Shown: piece after piece, positions 21,346 through 30,713 of the stretch
How positions within the stretch are numbered: position 1 is the first letter of the stretch
Layout: every line of letters begins with the position of its first letter
DNA from: Betaproteobacteria bacterium
GTDB taxonomy: Bacteria > Pseudomonadota > Gammaproteobacteria > Burkholderiales > Casimicrobiaceae
Assembly (NCBI GenBank): GCA_016717855.1
Contig: JADKEV010000021.1
Location: forward strand, 1 to 64,000
DNA length: 64,000 nt
Direction of reading: 5' to 3'
Made by a program: the position numbers and the translations under genes
Notes under the pieces: model-generated
The model's input: only the letters and a program-made list of their open reading frames with translations
The model's database searches: none
What the model was told of the DNA's origin: nothing

Positions 21346-22339
21346 TCACTGCAGCGGAATGCCGGCGCGGGTGATGACTGCGCCCCAGCGCCTGATCTCG
21401 CTCGCCAGATGTTGCGTGGCCTGTGCGGGCGTGCCCGGATGCGGTTCGACGTTGAGTTCGCGCAGGCGCTTCGCGACTGCCGGATCGGCCAACGCGGCGA
21501 GCAACGCGCGGTTGAGTTGCTCCACGACGGCCGCGGGCGTTTTCGCGGGCGCCGCCAGCGCGTTCCACGACGACACGACGAAGCCGCCGAGGCCGCTCTC
21601 CGCCGCCGGTGGGGACCGGCGGCAAGACGCCCGCGCGGCGCTCGCCGGTCACGGCAAGGGCGCGCAGGGCGCCGGACTGGATCTGCGGCAGGATCGGCCC
21701 CAGGATCTCGATGGCCGCGTCGACCTGCTTCCCGCGCAACGCGGTGACGACTGCCGGCGTGCCATTGAACGGGACCACCTGCAAGCCGATTCCCGCCACC
21801 GACTTGAAGAGTTCGGCCGCCAGATGCTGCGTGCTGCCGATGTTGATGCTGCCCAGGTTGAGCTTGTCCGGATTGGCGCGGGCGTAGGCGAGCAGGTCGC
21901 CCAGGCTGTTGAACTTCGACTCGGCCGCCGCGACGATGACCAGGTCGAACGTGCCCAGCATCCCGACAGGCGCGAAGTCGCGCACCGTGTCGTAGGGCAG
22001 CGACTTGAACAGCCCGGCACTGACCGCGCTGCCGTTGGACAGCAGCAGCAGCGTGTGGCCGTCCGGCTCGGCCTTGGCGACCAATTCTGCGGCGACCACG
22101 CCGCCCGCGCCGGGACGGTTGTCGATCACCACCGGCTGGCCGAGCGCTGCGGCCATGTGCTGGGCTACGGTGCGCGCGGTCAGGTCGGCGATCCCGCCGG
22201 CGCCGAACGGGACCACGATGCGCAGCGGCTTTGCCGGGAAGGTTGGCCCCTTCGCAGCCGGCGCCTGGGCGAGCGCGGGCGCGGTTGCCATGGCGGCAAA
22301 CAACAGCAGCGACATCCAACAGGCGATCAGGCGGCGCAT
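21346..22339 (-). pseudogene. Bug-family (TctC-like) solute-binding protein, frameshifted
   Basis: The first 240 or so residues are a normal Bug protein: signal peptide MRRLIACWMSLLLFAAMATA, then PLRIVVPFGAGGIADLTART and QPVVIDNRPGAGG. After VLPPVPT the frame changes; the expected continuation AESGLGGFVVSSWNALAAP is in another phase and runs to a stop at 21346. One extra G in the run near 21598-21615 explains it. Corrected, the protein is about 330 residues, the normal Bug length. Either a recent mutation or a sequencing error. No TctA/TctB genes are adjacent. Confidence 0.82.
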
Positions 22340-22427
22340 GTTCTTCCTTCAAGCGGAGGTTGAGGCAGGCCGCCGGCGCGCGCCCGAGAGGCATCGGGCG
22401 TTAACGCAACGGTCAGGCACGGTCCGT

Positions 22428-23844
22428 TCATTTTCGCCGCGACAGTTCGGCGCCGGCGTCGGGCGGCAGGCGCAGCGCCCACACGACGGCGATGGCCATC
22501 AGCCCGGCCGCGGCCAGATGGGCGTTCTGGAAGTCGCTCAAGCTGAGCTGCGCGCCGCCCCGGAAGGACTGGAACAGTCCCAGCGCCAGCGCAGCCACCG
22601 CCACGCCCAGCGCGCCGGCGACCTGCTGCGCCATCGCCGCCAGCGTGGTCGCGCCGGGCGTCAGCGTCGGCGGCATGTCGGCGAAGGCGAGCGTACTCAC
22701 TGAAGTGAAGTGCATCGACCGCGTCATGCCGGCGAGAAACAGCACGCCATAGATGACCGGCGCGGGCACCAGCGGCGAGAGGAACCCGCAGCCGACAAGC
22801 GCTGCCACGCACAGCGTGCCGTTGATCCGGATGACGTCGCGAAAGCTCCAGCGGTGCAGGATGGGCGTGGTGACGCTCTTCATCGCGAGATTGCCGGACA
22901 TGTAGACCAGCAGCATGATCCCGGCCTCGAACGGGCTCGCGCCGAAGCCGATCTGGAACATCAGCGGCAGCAGGAACGGCGTCATGCTGATGGCGATCCG
23001 CGCGATCATGCCGGCGCTCACCGTGCTGAGCGCGAACGTGGGGATGCGCGTCGCCGCGAGGGCGAGCAGGGGCGACGGGTGGCGCAGCGCGTGCCGGACC
23101 GCCGCGAAGCCGCAGCCCACGCCGAGCGCGACAAAGACGCCGCCCGCCAGCATCGCGCCGCCCCGTTCGGCCACCAGCGACAAGCCCTGGATCAGCGCGG
23201 CGAGCGCCACCGCCGTCAACACGAAGCCCGTCGCGTCGAACCGCGTGCGCGTTCCTTCCGCATGCCTGGGCACGTAGCGCAGGACGAGATACACGCCGAG
23301 CAGTCCGAGCGGGACATTGATCAGGAAGATCCACTGCCACGACGCGTACGTGGTGATGAAGCCCCCGAGCGGCGGCCCGATCACCGGCCCGAGCAGCCCC
23401 GGCCACACGATCAGGCCGATGGCATCGATGATCCGGTCCTTGGGCGTCTCGCGCAGGACGACGAGGCGGCCCACCGGCGACATGAACGCCGCCGCCGTGC
23501 CCTGCAGCAGGCGGGCGCCGATCAGCGCCCAGAAAGTTTGGCTCAGCGCACAGCAGCGACGCCAGCGTGAACACCCCGATGGCCGCGGCGAAGACGTTGC
23601 GCGCGCCGTAGCGCTCGCTGGCCCAGCCCGCCGTCGGCACGAACACCGCCATCGCGACGAGATAGATCGTGATGCTGGCGGTGAGATCGAGCGTGGACTC
23701 GCCCAGGCTCCGCGCGATCGCGGGCAGCGACGTCACGACGATGGTGCTGTCGAGCGTCTCCATGAAGAACGCCGCCGCGACGATGAGCGGGATGCGGCGC
23801 GAGAACGTGGAACTGGATCCGTCGGTGGTGTCGGGTGGCTGCAT
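22428..23844 (-). pseudogene. DHA2-family (EmrB/QacA-type) efflux transporter, frameshifted
   Basis: The N-terminal part starting MQPPDTTDGS includes FMETLDSTIVVTSLPAIARS, the DHA2 motif of segment 1. After SLLCA the phase changes; the expected LSQTFWALIGARLLQGTAAA resumes one base off. A single missing base in the CAGCGCA stretch at 23544-23550 accounts for it. From residue-equivalent 120 the remaining 351 codons are open and normal (PVGRLVVLRET, then about ten more segments). Corrected, the protein has about 470 residues and 14 segments. This is the second frameshifted gene in a row. Confidence 0.82.
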
Positions 23845-23915
23845 GGCGTGTCCGCAGTCGCTGGCGGCATCCGTTGCGGCCGTGTCCGCACCGAAGCGGG
23901 CGCGGCCTCCGCGCG

Positions 23916-24824
23916 CTAGCCCGCGACCCGCTGGACGCGCAGGCGCATCTGGCCGGGAATCGGCACCGAACGCTTGAGCACGTCCTCGCCCAGCCACAGC
24001 GCCGCACGATACGCGCGTTCCGCGACCGTGGCGGGCGGCATCTGCTGGTAGTCGTCGTTGAACACGTCGAAGCTGTAGTCGCCGCAGTAGCCGAACTCGT
24101 CCAGGCGGGTCACGACGTCGGCCAGTTGCGCGCTGTGCACGCCCTCACCCGGGAACACGCGGAAGGTGCGCGCGGTGCTGATGCGCTCTTCCACCGTGCG
24201 GGTCTCCTGCCACATGAAGTCGGACAGCTGCACCAGGAAGATCTTGTCGGGATCGAGTTCGTCGATGTCCTCCAGCGAGGACTTGGAGGCGAACACGTGG
24301 AACGTGTCGAACGCGAGGCCCAGATTGGGGGCGTCGGCGCGGCACACGACGTCCCACGCCTGCGTGAACTCGTTGATGTGCCGGCCCCACGACAGGGCTT
24401 CGTACGCGATCCGTATTCCCAGCGGCACCGCGAGCATCGCCAGCTTGCGCAAGTCCTTCGCCAGGACGTCGCGGTCGGCCGTGGCGTGGGAGGAAGTCGA
24501 CGAACTGACCACCAGCAGCGTCGAGCCCAGCGCCGCGCACATTTCCAGCATCGATTTGGCGACGCCGACCTTGTAGTCGTGCAGATTCCCGGTGAGCCCC
24601 TCGTAGTCCTGCAGTTGCTGGAGGCCGGTCACGCGCAGGCCGCTGGCGCGCACCGCGGCCGCCGCCGCGTCGACGCCCCCGGCGTGCGCCGCGAGGTCGC
24701 TCGCGGTCAGCATGATCTGCGAAAAACCGGCGTCCTTCACCGCGCGCAGCTTGACCGGCAGCGTGCCGGACAGCGAAATCGTGTCCATGCCGATGTCGGC
24801 GATGTTGCCCGCGAAGTGGTTCAT
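23916..24824 (-). CDS. quiC: 3-dehydroshikimate dehydratase, TIM-barrel part (QuiC N-domain)
   Basis: A 302-residue sugar-phosphate isomerase/epimerase-like TIM barrel matching the catalytic N-terminal half of bacterial 3-dehydroshikimate dehydratase, which makes protocatechuate. Family motifs include YEALSWGRHIN (E142), LAFDTFH (D173) and VQLSD (Q199), the likely metal ligands. The fourth ligand, normally Glu in a (S/L)xEVFND motif, is Asp here (SFDVFND, D253). The gene ends where the fusion enzyme would continue; the companion domain is encoded by the gene 10 bp upstream. Product and context link quinate/shikimate use to the lig operon. Confidence 0.85.
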   Translation of the reverse strand: MNHFAGNIADIGMDTISLSGTLPVKLRAVKDAGFSQIMLTASDLAAHAGGVDAAAAAVRASGLRVTGLQQLQDYEGLTGNLHDYKVGVAKSMLEMCAALGSTLLVVSSSTSSHATADRDVLAKDLRKLAMLAVPLGIRIAYEALSWGRHINEFTQAWDVVCRADAPNLGLAFDTFHVFASKSSLEDIDELDPDKIFLVQLSDFMWQETRTVEERISTARTFRVFPGEGVHSAQLADVVTRLDEFGYCGDYSFDVFNDDYQQMPPATVAERAYRAALWLGEDVLKRSVPIPGQMRLRVQRVAG

Positions 24825-24834
24825 CGGTGGCTCC

Positions 24835-25710
24835 TCAGACCGGCGTGTGCAGGACCAGTTCGAACATCACTCCGCCCAGCCGGGCCTGGGTGAGCGCGCC
24901 GCGCGGCTCCGTGTGCACGCCGGCGGACTCGACGAACTCGACGCCCCGCTGGCGCAGCAACGCGACCGCCGCCAGCACATCCGGGGTGCCGAAGGCCACG
25001 CGCTGCAGCATTTCCTCCCTGTCCTCGTCCAGCAGCTCGGGTATCGGCGCGATCAATTGCAGGTAGAAGCGGTTGCACGGGCTCTTGAGCACGCGCCCCT
25101 TGGGCAGGATGCCGAAGCGCTCCTGGTCGGGCAACGCGGCGAACCCGAACAGCTCGCGGTAGAACTCGGTCCAGTCGTTGGTGCGATCGCCGCCTATGTA
25201 CTGGACGATGCCGAACCAGTGCATGCCGGCCAGCGCCGGCGGATGCGGGTCGACGGTGGGGATCCGGGTGAAGTCCACGTCGTAGATCGAAAAGTCCTGG
25301 TACCGGTCGACGAAGTAGATGCGGCTGTTGCCCACGCCATGGATCGATGGGATGTTGAGTTCCATCACTTCGATCTTGGCCGGCAGCGCCCAGGCGCCGC
25401 GGTCCAGCGCGCGGTGGTAGGCGGCGCGCGCGTCGCGCACCCGGAAGCAGATCGCGGCGAGCCTGGGCGTCTCGGACGGCTGCAGGCTGCGCGGCAGCTC
25501 CTGCACGTGCGCGTTGATGATGATGTTCATGTCGCCCTGCCGGTACAGCAGGACTTCGCGCGAGCGGTGGCGGGCAATCGGACGGAAGCCCATGGTCTCG
25601 AGCACCTGTCCCAGCGCCTGCGGCGCGCTGGTCGCGTACTCGACGAATTCGATCCCATCCAGGCCCAGCGGATTGGAAATGTCGATCGGGACTTCGCGTT
25701 CAGAGTTCAT
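24835..25710 (-). CDS. HPPD-like VOC protein (QuiC C-domain equivalent)
   Basis: A 291-residue two-domain vicinal-oxygen-chelate protein similar to 4-hydroxyphenylpyruvate dioxygenase. Seen: GIEFVEYATSAPQ at the start, HWFGIVQYIGGDR and FELVLHTPV at the end. In many proteobacteria this domain is fused to the C-terminus of 3-dehydroshikimate dehydratase, where its role is uncertain. Here it is a separate gene located first, then the TIM-barrel gene. It may be structural or a distinct dioxygenase. Confidence 0.8.
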   Translation of the reverse strand: MNSEREVPIDISNPLGLDGIEFVEYATSAPQALGQVLETMGFRPIARHRSREVLLYRQGDMNIIINAHVQELPRSLQPSETPRLAAICFRVRDARAAYHRALDRGAWALPAKIEVMELNIPSIHGVGNSRIYFVDRYQDFSIYDVDFTRIPTVDPHPPALAGMHWFGIVQYIGGDRTNDWTEFYRELFGFAALPDQERFGILPKGRVLKSPCNRFYLQLIAPIPELLDEDREEMLQRVAFGTPDVLAAVALLRQRGVEFVESAGVHTEPRGALTQARLGGVMFELVLHTPV

Positions 25711-25840
25711 GAAAAGGCCTCGATGTCCGGCTCAGTTGTCCATGGGCGAGAGTATAGCCTTCGCTGCCGCTCGCGGCACGTTCCACGGCCCGGGTTTGCC
25801 GCGCATTGACATGAAATTACGAGTCTGCTAGAGTCAACTG

Positions 25841-25856
25841 ACAACTTTGTTAATTT
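25841..25856. promoter_or_regulatory. Putative TetR operator, TRAP/quiC divergent promoter
   Basis: ACAACTTTGTTAATTT in the space between the divergent VOC and TRAP genes closely matches ACAGCTTTGTTATATTT next to the TetR gene at 29848. The core ACAA-CT-TTGT is palindromic. Both lie in otherwise GC-rich promoter gaps. Shared control by the TetR protein is inferred. Confidence 0.45.
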
Positions 25857-25956
25857 CAGGGCCATGTGCGCGGTGATTGCCGCGGGATGCACGTGAACCG
25901 GGCATCACGCAATGGCGGAGCGGGTTGTTGTGACCACGTACTTTGACAGGAGGAAT

Positions 25957-26949
25957 ATGAACATGAACTTCAAGATCGACCGTCGTACGGCACTCAAGGC
26001 AGGTGCCGCCCTTGCGGCCACGTACATGCTGCCCGCCCACGCGCAGGCCAAGCCCGCAATCCGCTTCGCGGCGGTGTTCTCCGACCGGGATATCCGCGCG
26101 GACATGATCCGGTTGTTCGCCAAGGAGATCGAAGGCGACTTCAAGCTCGAGCCCTTCTATGGCGGGACGCTGTTCAAGCAAGGCACGGAACTGGTCGCCC
26201 TGCAGCGCGACAATCTCGAGATGGGCAACATCGCCCCGCAGGACATCTCCAAGCAGATCCCGGCGTGGTCGATCCTGACCTCGGCGTACCTGTTCCGCGA
26301 CGCCAACCACCTGAACAAGTTCTTCGCCAGCGACCTCGGCGCGCAGATGAAGAAGATGGTCGAGGACCAGCTCAAGGTCAAGATCCTCGGGCCGACGTTC
26401 TTCGGCACCCGGCAGGTCGGCCTGAAAGGGAAGAAGAAGATCAACGTGCCCGCCGACATGGCCGGCATCAAGCTCCGGATGCCCCCCGGCGACGCGTGGC
26501 AGCTGCTCGGCCGCTCGATCGGCGCGAATCCGACGCCGATGGCTTACGCCGAGACCTACACGGGCCTGCAGACCGGCGCGATCGACGGCCAGGACAACCC
26601 GCTGCCCAACGTGCAGAACATGAAGTTCTACGAGGTGATGTCGCAGATCGTGCTGACCTCGCACCTGATCGGCTTCGATCTGCTCGCGGTGAACATGAAG
26701 ACCTGGCAAAGCATGTCGCCCGCCAAGCAGGCGGCCTTCCAGGCCGCGGCCGACAAGGCGATCGCCTGGAGCGCGGCGGAGCACCTGAAGAAGGAAGCGG
26801 AGCTTGCCGACGGCTTCAAGAAGCAGGGGCTCGACGTTTACGCGCCGGACGTCGGCGCCTTCCGCGCGTACGCGCAGAAGATCTACCTGGCCTCGGACGA
26901 AGCGAAGAGCTGGCCGCCAGGCATGCTCGAGAAGATCAACGCCCTGTAG
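25957..26949 (+). CDS. TRAP transporter solute-binding protein (DctP family)
   Basis: A 330-residue periplasmic binding protein of a TRAP transporter. A Tat-like signal peptide with RRTALKAGAALAATYMLP precedes AHAQA. DctP features include TYTGLQTGAIDGQDNPL and the carboxylate-binding arginine region GIKLRMPPGDAW. The ATG at 25957 has AGGAGG just before it, so the longer frame is rejected. It is followed by the two membrane subunits. With the split dehydratase divergent and an AroE-type gene next, quinate, shikimate or dehydroshikimate is a good guess for the ligand. Confidence 0.9.
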   Translation: MNMNFKIDRRTALKAGAALAATYMLPAHAQAKPAIRFAAVFSDRDIRADMIRLFAKEIEGDFKLEPFYGGTLFKQGTELVALQRDNLEMGNIAPQDISKQIPAWSILTSAYLFRDANHLNKFFASDLGAQMKKMVEDQLKVKILGPTFFGTRQVGLKGKKKINVPADMAGIKLRMPPGDAWQLLGRSIGANPTPMAYAETYTGLQTGAIDGQDNPLPNVQNMKFYEVMSQIVLTSHLIGFDLLAVNMKTWQSMSPAKQAAFQAAADKAIAWSAAEHLKKEAELADGFKKQGLDVYAPDVGAFRAYAQKIYLASDEAKSWPPGMLEKINAL

Positions 26950-27005
26950 CAGCGCCAGTCTGACGGCCGGCCGCGTCCGCGGCCGGCCGCAACCAGGAAG
27001 TGACA

Positions 27006-27524
27006 ATGAACCCTTCTATCGGCAAGGTTGGAGCCTGGCTGCGGCACCGCGCGGAGAATTTTGCTGCCGGCCTGCTGGCGATCATGTTCGTCGCCTTCAT
27101 GGTGCAGATCGTGTTCCGGTATGTCTTCAACTTCCCCGTGGGCTGGACCTCCGAGCTGAGCGTCATCACCTGGCTGTGGCTGGTGCTCTGGGGCGCCGCC
27201 TTCGTCGTGAAGGAGAGCGAGGAAATCCGCTTCGACCTGATCTCCGGGGCGGTGGGTCCCCGCACCCGCCGTGTCATGGGCATCATCATCGGGGTGTCGA
27301 TCGTGGCTCTGTATGCAGCGTCGCTGCCGGCGTCGTACTCCTATGTCAGCTTCATGAAGGTCGAAAAGACCTCGTATCTCAAGATCCGCTTCGACTGGCT
27401 GTTCTCGATCTACGTGGTGTTCGCCGTGGCCATCATCGTCCGTTACCTCTGGATCCTGTGGCGCCTGTTGCGCGGTGACGACCCCGACGCGCCGGATTCG
27501 ACCGCGGTGAGCTCCGGCCTATGA
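27006..27524 (+). CDS. TRAP transporter small permease (DctQ family)
   Basis: A 172-residue membrane protein with four hydrophobic segments, the usual DctQ topology. The motif FRYVFNFPVGWTSELSVITW is the family signature. The ATG at 27006 follows AGGAAG; a GTG two codons earlier is possible. It overlaps the large permease gene by 4 bp. Confidence 0.88.
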   Translation: MNPSIGKVGAWLRHRAENFAAGLLAIMFVAFMVQIVFRYVFNFPVGWTSELSVITWLWLVLWGAAFVVKESEEIRFDLISGAVGPRTRRVMGIIIGVSIVALYAASLPASYSYVSFMKVEKTSYLKIRFDWLFSIYVVFAVAIIVRYLWILWRLLRGDDPDAPDSTAVSSGL

Positions 27525-28822
27525 ATCCCGGAAGCCCTTTCTCGCTCTGCGTCATGGCGATCGTCGCTCTCAGCCTGCTCGGGCTCCCGATCGGACACGC
27601 GATGATCGGCGGCTCGGTACTTTATCTTTTCATGACCGGACTCGATGTGGGGACCGCCGCCGAGCAGCTGCTCAACGGCATGTACTCGAGCTTCGTGCTG
27701 CTGGCCATTCCGCTGTTCATCCTCGCCGCCGAGTTCATGACCATCGGCAGCATCACGGAACGGTTGCTGAACTTCTGCAACGCATTCGTCGGCCGCTTCC
27801 GCGGCGGGCTCGCGCAGGTCAACGTCGTGCAGAGCATCGTCTTTTCGAGCATGTCCGGCTCGGCGCTCGCGGATGCCGCGGGCAGCGGCAAGCTGATGCA
27901 GAAGATGATGACGCAGGACAACAAGTATCCGGCGGCCTTCGCCGCCGCGCTGACGGCGGTCTCCTCGGTCATCGCGCCCGTCATCCCGCCCTCGATCCCG
28001 CTGGTGCTCTACGCGCTGATCTCCGACACGTCGATCGGCTACCTGTTTTTTGCGGGCATCATCCCGGGCCTGCTCCTGGGCATCGCCCAGATGCTCCTGA
28101 TCGCATTCACCGCCCGGCGCAGAAACTTCCCGGTCGAGCCACCTGTCCCGATGCGCGAGATACCGGGTATCACGCTGGCGGCACTCCCCGCGCTGCTGAT
28201 GCCGGTGATCCTGCTCGGCTGCCTCTACAGCGGGATTACCACGCCCACCGAAGCCGCCGCCCTCGCCGCGGCGTATGCGCTGGGGATTTCCGCGATCCTC
28301 TATCGCGCCGTCACCTGGCGCGGCGTCTACAACTCGCTGCTGACCAGCGCGCGCGTCTCGATTTCGATCGGCATGCTGATCGCCGGTGCGATGGTCTTCA
28401 ACTACGTGATCACGGTCGAGAACGTTCCCAAGACGGTCGCCGCGATGCTCACGACGTACGAGCTCACGCCGGTCGCCTTTCTCCTGCTTGCAAACCTCAT
28501 CCTGCTGGTCCTCGGCTGTTTCCTGGAAGGAACGACGATCCTGCTGATCATCGTGCCGGTGCTCCTGCCCACCGCGCATGCGCTGGGCATCGACCCCGTG
28601 CATTTCGGGGTAATCGCGGTCATCAACATCATGATCGGCCTGGTCACTCCACCCTACGGGCTGCTGCTGTTCATGATGAGCAAGATTGCGGAGATACCTT
28701 TGCGGGACATCGTGCGCGAGACTCTGCCGTTTCTCGCCGTCATGATGGTCGCGCTTGCGGTGATCACCTTCGTGCCGTCGATCACGCTCTTCCTGCCCCG
28801 GCTCATGGGCTACCAGGGTTGA
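27521..28822 (+). CDS. TRAP transporter large permease (DctM family)
   Basis: A 433-residue membrane protein with about twelve segments, forming the Na+-coupled channel. Family stretches: LLAIPLFILAAEFM, SMSGSALADAAGSG and TAVSSVIAPVIPPSIPLVLY. The start overlaps the DctQ stop (ATGA). It ends 26 bp before the convergent AroE-type gene. Confidence 0.9.
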   Translation: MNPGSPFSLCVMAIVALSLLGLPIGHAMIGGSVLYLFMTGLDVGTAAEQLLNGMYSSFVLLAIPLFILAAEFMTIGSITERLLNFCNAFVGRFRGGLAQVNVVQSIVFSSMSGSALADAAGSGKLMQKMMTQDNKYPAAFAAALTAVSSVIAPVIPPSIPLVLYALISDTSIGYLFFAGIIPGLLLGIAQMLLIAFTARRRNFPVEPPVPMREIPGITLAALPALLMPVILLGCLYSGITTPTEAAALAAAYALGISAILYRAVTWRGVYNSLLTSARVSISIGMLIAGAMVFNYVITVENVPKTVAAMLTTYELTPVAFLLLANLILLVLGCFLEGTTILLIIVPVLLPTAHALGIDPVHFGVIAVINIMIGLVTPPYGLLLFMMSKIAEIPLRDIVRETLPFLAVMMVALAVITFVPSITLFLPRLMGYQG

Positions 28823-28848
28823 CGGGCAGCCATCCGGCCGGGACGCCC

Positions 28849-29700
28849 TCAGTAGCTCAGCCTGGCTACCGCGCGCAGCACGTCCGGCGTAGTGGTCGGA
28901 AAGCCGAAGAATTCGAGGTAGGCGGGAATCATCTCGAAGAGCATGTCGGTGCCCACCTGCACCGGACAGCCGCGCGCCTGCGCGGCGCGCAGGAACGCGG
29001 TCATCTCCTGTTTCATGACGACCTCGCCGACGAAGGTCGTCGCGGCGAGCCGCGACGTGTCGAGCGGCAGCGGGTCGCCGTCGTTCATGCCCAGGGGTGT
29101 GGCGTTGACCACCACGTCGTAGCCGGCCGGATCGCTGGAGCCGGTGCCGACCGCCAGCGCCGGGTAATGCCGGGAGAGCCGTTCACCCAGCGCTTGCGCG
29201 GCGGACGGATCGATGTCGAAAAGACCGGCGCCGGCGATGCCTGCTGCCGCCAGCGACGCGGCGATCGCCGAGCCGACACCGCCGCAACCGACCACCAGCG
29301 CCCTGGCCCCGGCGAGCCGCACGCCCCGGCGCAGGACGCCGCGCACGAATCCGGCGCCGTCGAACATGTCGCCCAGCAGGCTGCCGTCCGCCCGGCGCAG
29401 CACCGCATTGCACGCGCCGGCGATCTCGACCGCCGGCGAGGCTGCGTCGAGCAGCGCCACGGTCGTTACCTTGTGCGGCATCGTGATCAGCGCACCGCGA
29501 ATGTTGGTCAGCCGGAACAGCGCGGCGAACACGTCCTTGTAGTCTTCCGCCTTGACGCCCATCGGCATCACCACCGCGTCGATGCCTTCCTTCTCGAAGT
29601 AGGGGTTGTAGATCATCGGCGCCTTGAACGACGCGGTCGGGTACCCGAGGTGGGCGATCAGTGTTGTGGTGCCGCGGATCATTTCGTTGTTTCCTGTCAT
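28849..29700 (-). CDS. Shikimate/quinate dehydrogenase-like protein (AroE family)
   Basis: A 283-residue NAD(P)-dependent dehydrogenase. The catalytic lysine lies in ITMPHKVTT, the aspartate in GDMFDGAGF, and the Rossmann loop is VVGCGGVGSAIA. Biosynthetic AroE normally has NTDG before the catalytic Asp region; this protein has MFDG, suggesting a catabolic or divergent subfamily. MTGNNEMIRG is taken as the start; earlier ATGs exist. It is divergent from the TetR gene and convergent with the TRAP genes. It probably oxidises quinate or shikimate. Confidence 0.82.
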   Translation of the reverse strand: MTGNNEMIRGTTTLIAHLGYPTASFKAPMIYNPYFEKEGIDAVVMPMGVKAEDYKDVFAALFRLTNIRGALITMPHKVTTVALLDAASPAVEIAGACNAVLRRADGSLLGDMFDGAGFVRGVLRRGVRLAGARALVVGCGGVGSAIAASLAAAGIAGAGLFDIDPSAAQALGERLSRHYPALAVGTGSSDPAGYDVVVNATPLGMNDGDPLPLDTSRLAATTFVGEVVMKQEMTAFLRAAQARGCPVQVGTDMLFEMIPAYLEFFGFPTTTPDVLRAVARLSY

Positions 29701-29847
29701 TGCCGGGTGGGCCCGCATGGTTCGATGCGGCCACACGCTTTATCATGGTGGCTTGCGCGCCGGCTGCACGGCCGGCAGCCGGCGGCGGCGGCACGCTCCG
29801 GCCCATCGATGGTGGACGCGCCGAATCAGCAAATCATGGGTAAATTA

Positions 29848-29864
29848 ACAGCTTTGTTATATTT
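29848..29864. promoter_or_regulatory. Putative TetR operator, aroE-like/tetR divergent promoter
   Basis: ACAGCTTTGTTATATTT in the gap between the divergent AroE-type and TetR genes. The surrounding TAACA-GCTT-TGTTA is an inverted repeat. A near-identical sequence lies before the TRAP operon at 25841, pointing to one regulator for both promoters. Confidence 0.45.
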
Positions 29865-29908
29865 GTCAAGCGACGCCTCGCTGGCGTCGCGCAGGGGAGC
29901 TTGAGCCA

Positions 29909-30628
29909 GTGGACAAGACGCAGGCCAGAAAGGACGTGAAGAAATTCGCCGCGATGCGCAAACCCAAGGCGCCGGAACAAACCCGGGCCGAGATCCTCCG
30001 CGCCGCGACCGAGGAGTTCGCGACCAGGGGACTCGACGGCGCGCGCATCGACGCGGTGGCCAAGCGCACGCAGACGACGCGCGCGATGATCTATTACTAC
30101 TTCGGGAGCAGGGAGGGCCTGTACGCGGCGGCGCTGGAAGACGCGTACCGGGGCATCCGCGACGCCGAGCGCAACCTCGATCTCGCCCACCTGTCGCCGC
30201 CGGATGCGATCCGGCACCTGGTCTCGTTCACGCTGGACTACTACCACGCGCATCCGTCCTTCGTGGCGCTGGTGATCGCCGAAAACCAGTCGGGCGGCCG
30301 CCATATCCGCGACGTGCACAGCATGCGCCGCCTGAACGCATCGATCATCGACACCATCGACGAGGTGCTGATCCGCGGGCGCCGCGAAGGAACTTTCCGG
30401 GAAGGCTTCGACGCCATCGACCTGCACATGAACATCGCCGCGCTGGGCTGGTTCCAGATCGCCAACCGGCACACGTTCGGCTACGTCTTCCGGCGCGACC
30501 TGACCGCGCGCGCGCAGATCGAACGCAGCCGCGCGCTCATTACCGACATGGTGCTGCGCTACGTGTGCAGCGGCCCGCCGGCGCCGCCGCAAGCTGCCGC
30601 TGCCGGGGTCCGGCGCAAGCCATCCTGA
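29909..30628 (+). CDS. TetR-family transcriptional regulator
   Basis: A 239-residue TetR-type repressor. The DNA-binding domain runs from about residue 24 (TRAEILRAATEEFATRGLDG) through the recognition helix TTRAMIYYYFGSREGLYAAA. The start codon is GTG at 29909; an ATG 15 codons in (MRKPKAPEQ) is an alternative. It is divergent from the AroE-type gene and probably represses it together with the TRAP and dehydratase genes. The effector is likely a hydroaromatic acid, which is inference. Confidence 0.88.
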   Translation: MDKTQARKDVKKFAAMRKPKAPEQTRAEILRAATEEFATRGLDGARIDAVAKRTQTTRAMIYYYFGSREGLYAAALEDAYRGIRDAERNLDLAHLSPPDAIRHLVSFTLDYYHAHPSFVALVIAENQSGGRHIRDVHSMRRLNASIIDTIDEVLIRGRREGTFREGFDAIDLHMNIAALGWFQIANRHTFGYVFRRDLTARAQIERSRALITDMVLRYVCSGPPAPPQAAAAGVRRKPS

Positions 30629-30713
30629 CGGTTTACTGTGGAGGCGCTCAGTTGCCACAGTGCCGCCGCCGCGCCGCCACTTCGCCGCCACTGCGCGGAA
30701 ATCCGCGGTTCGT

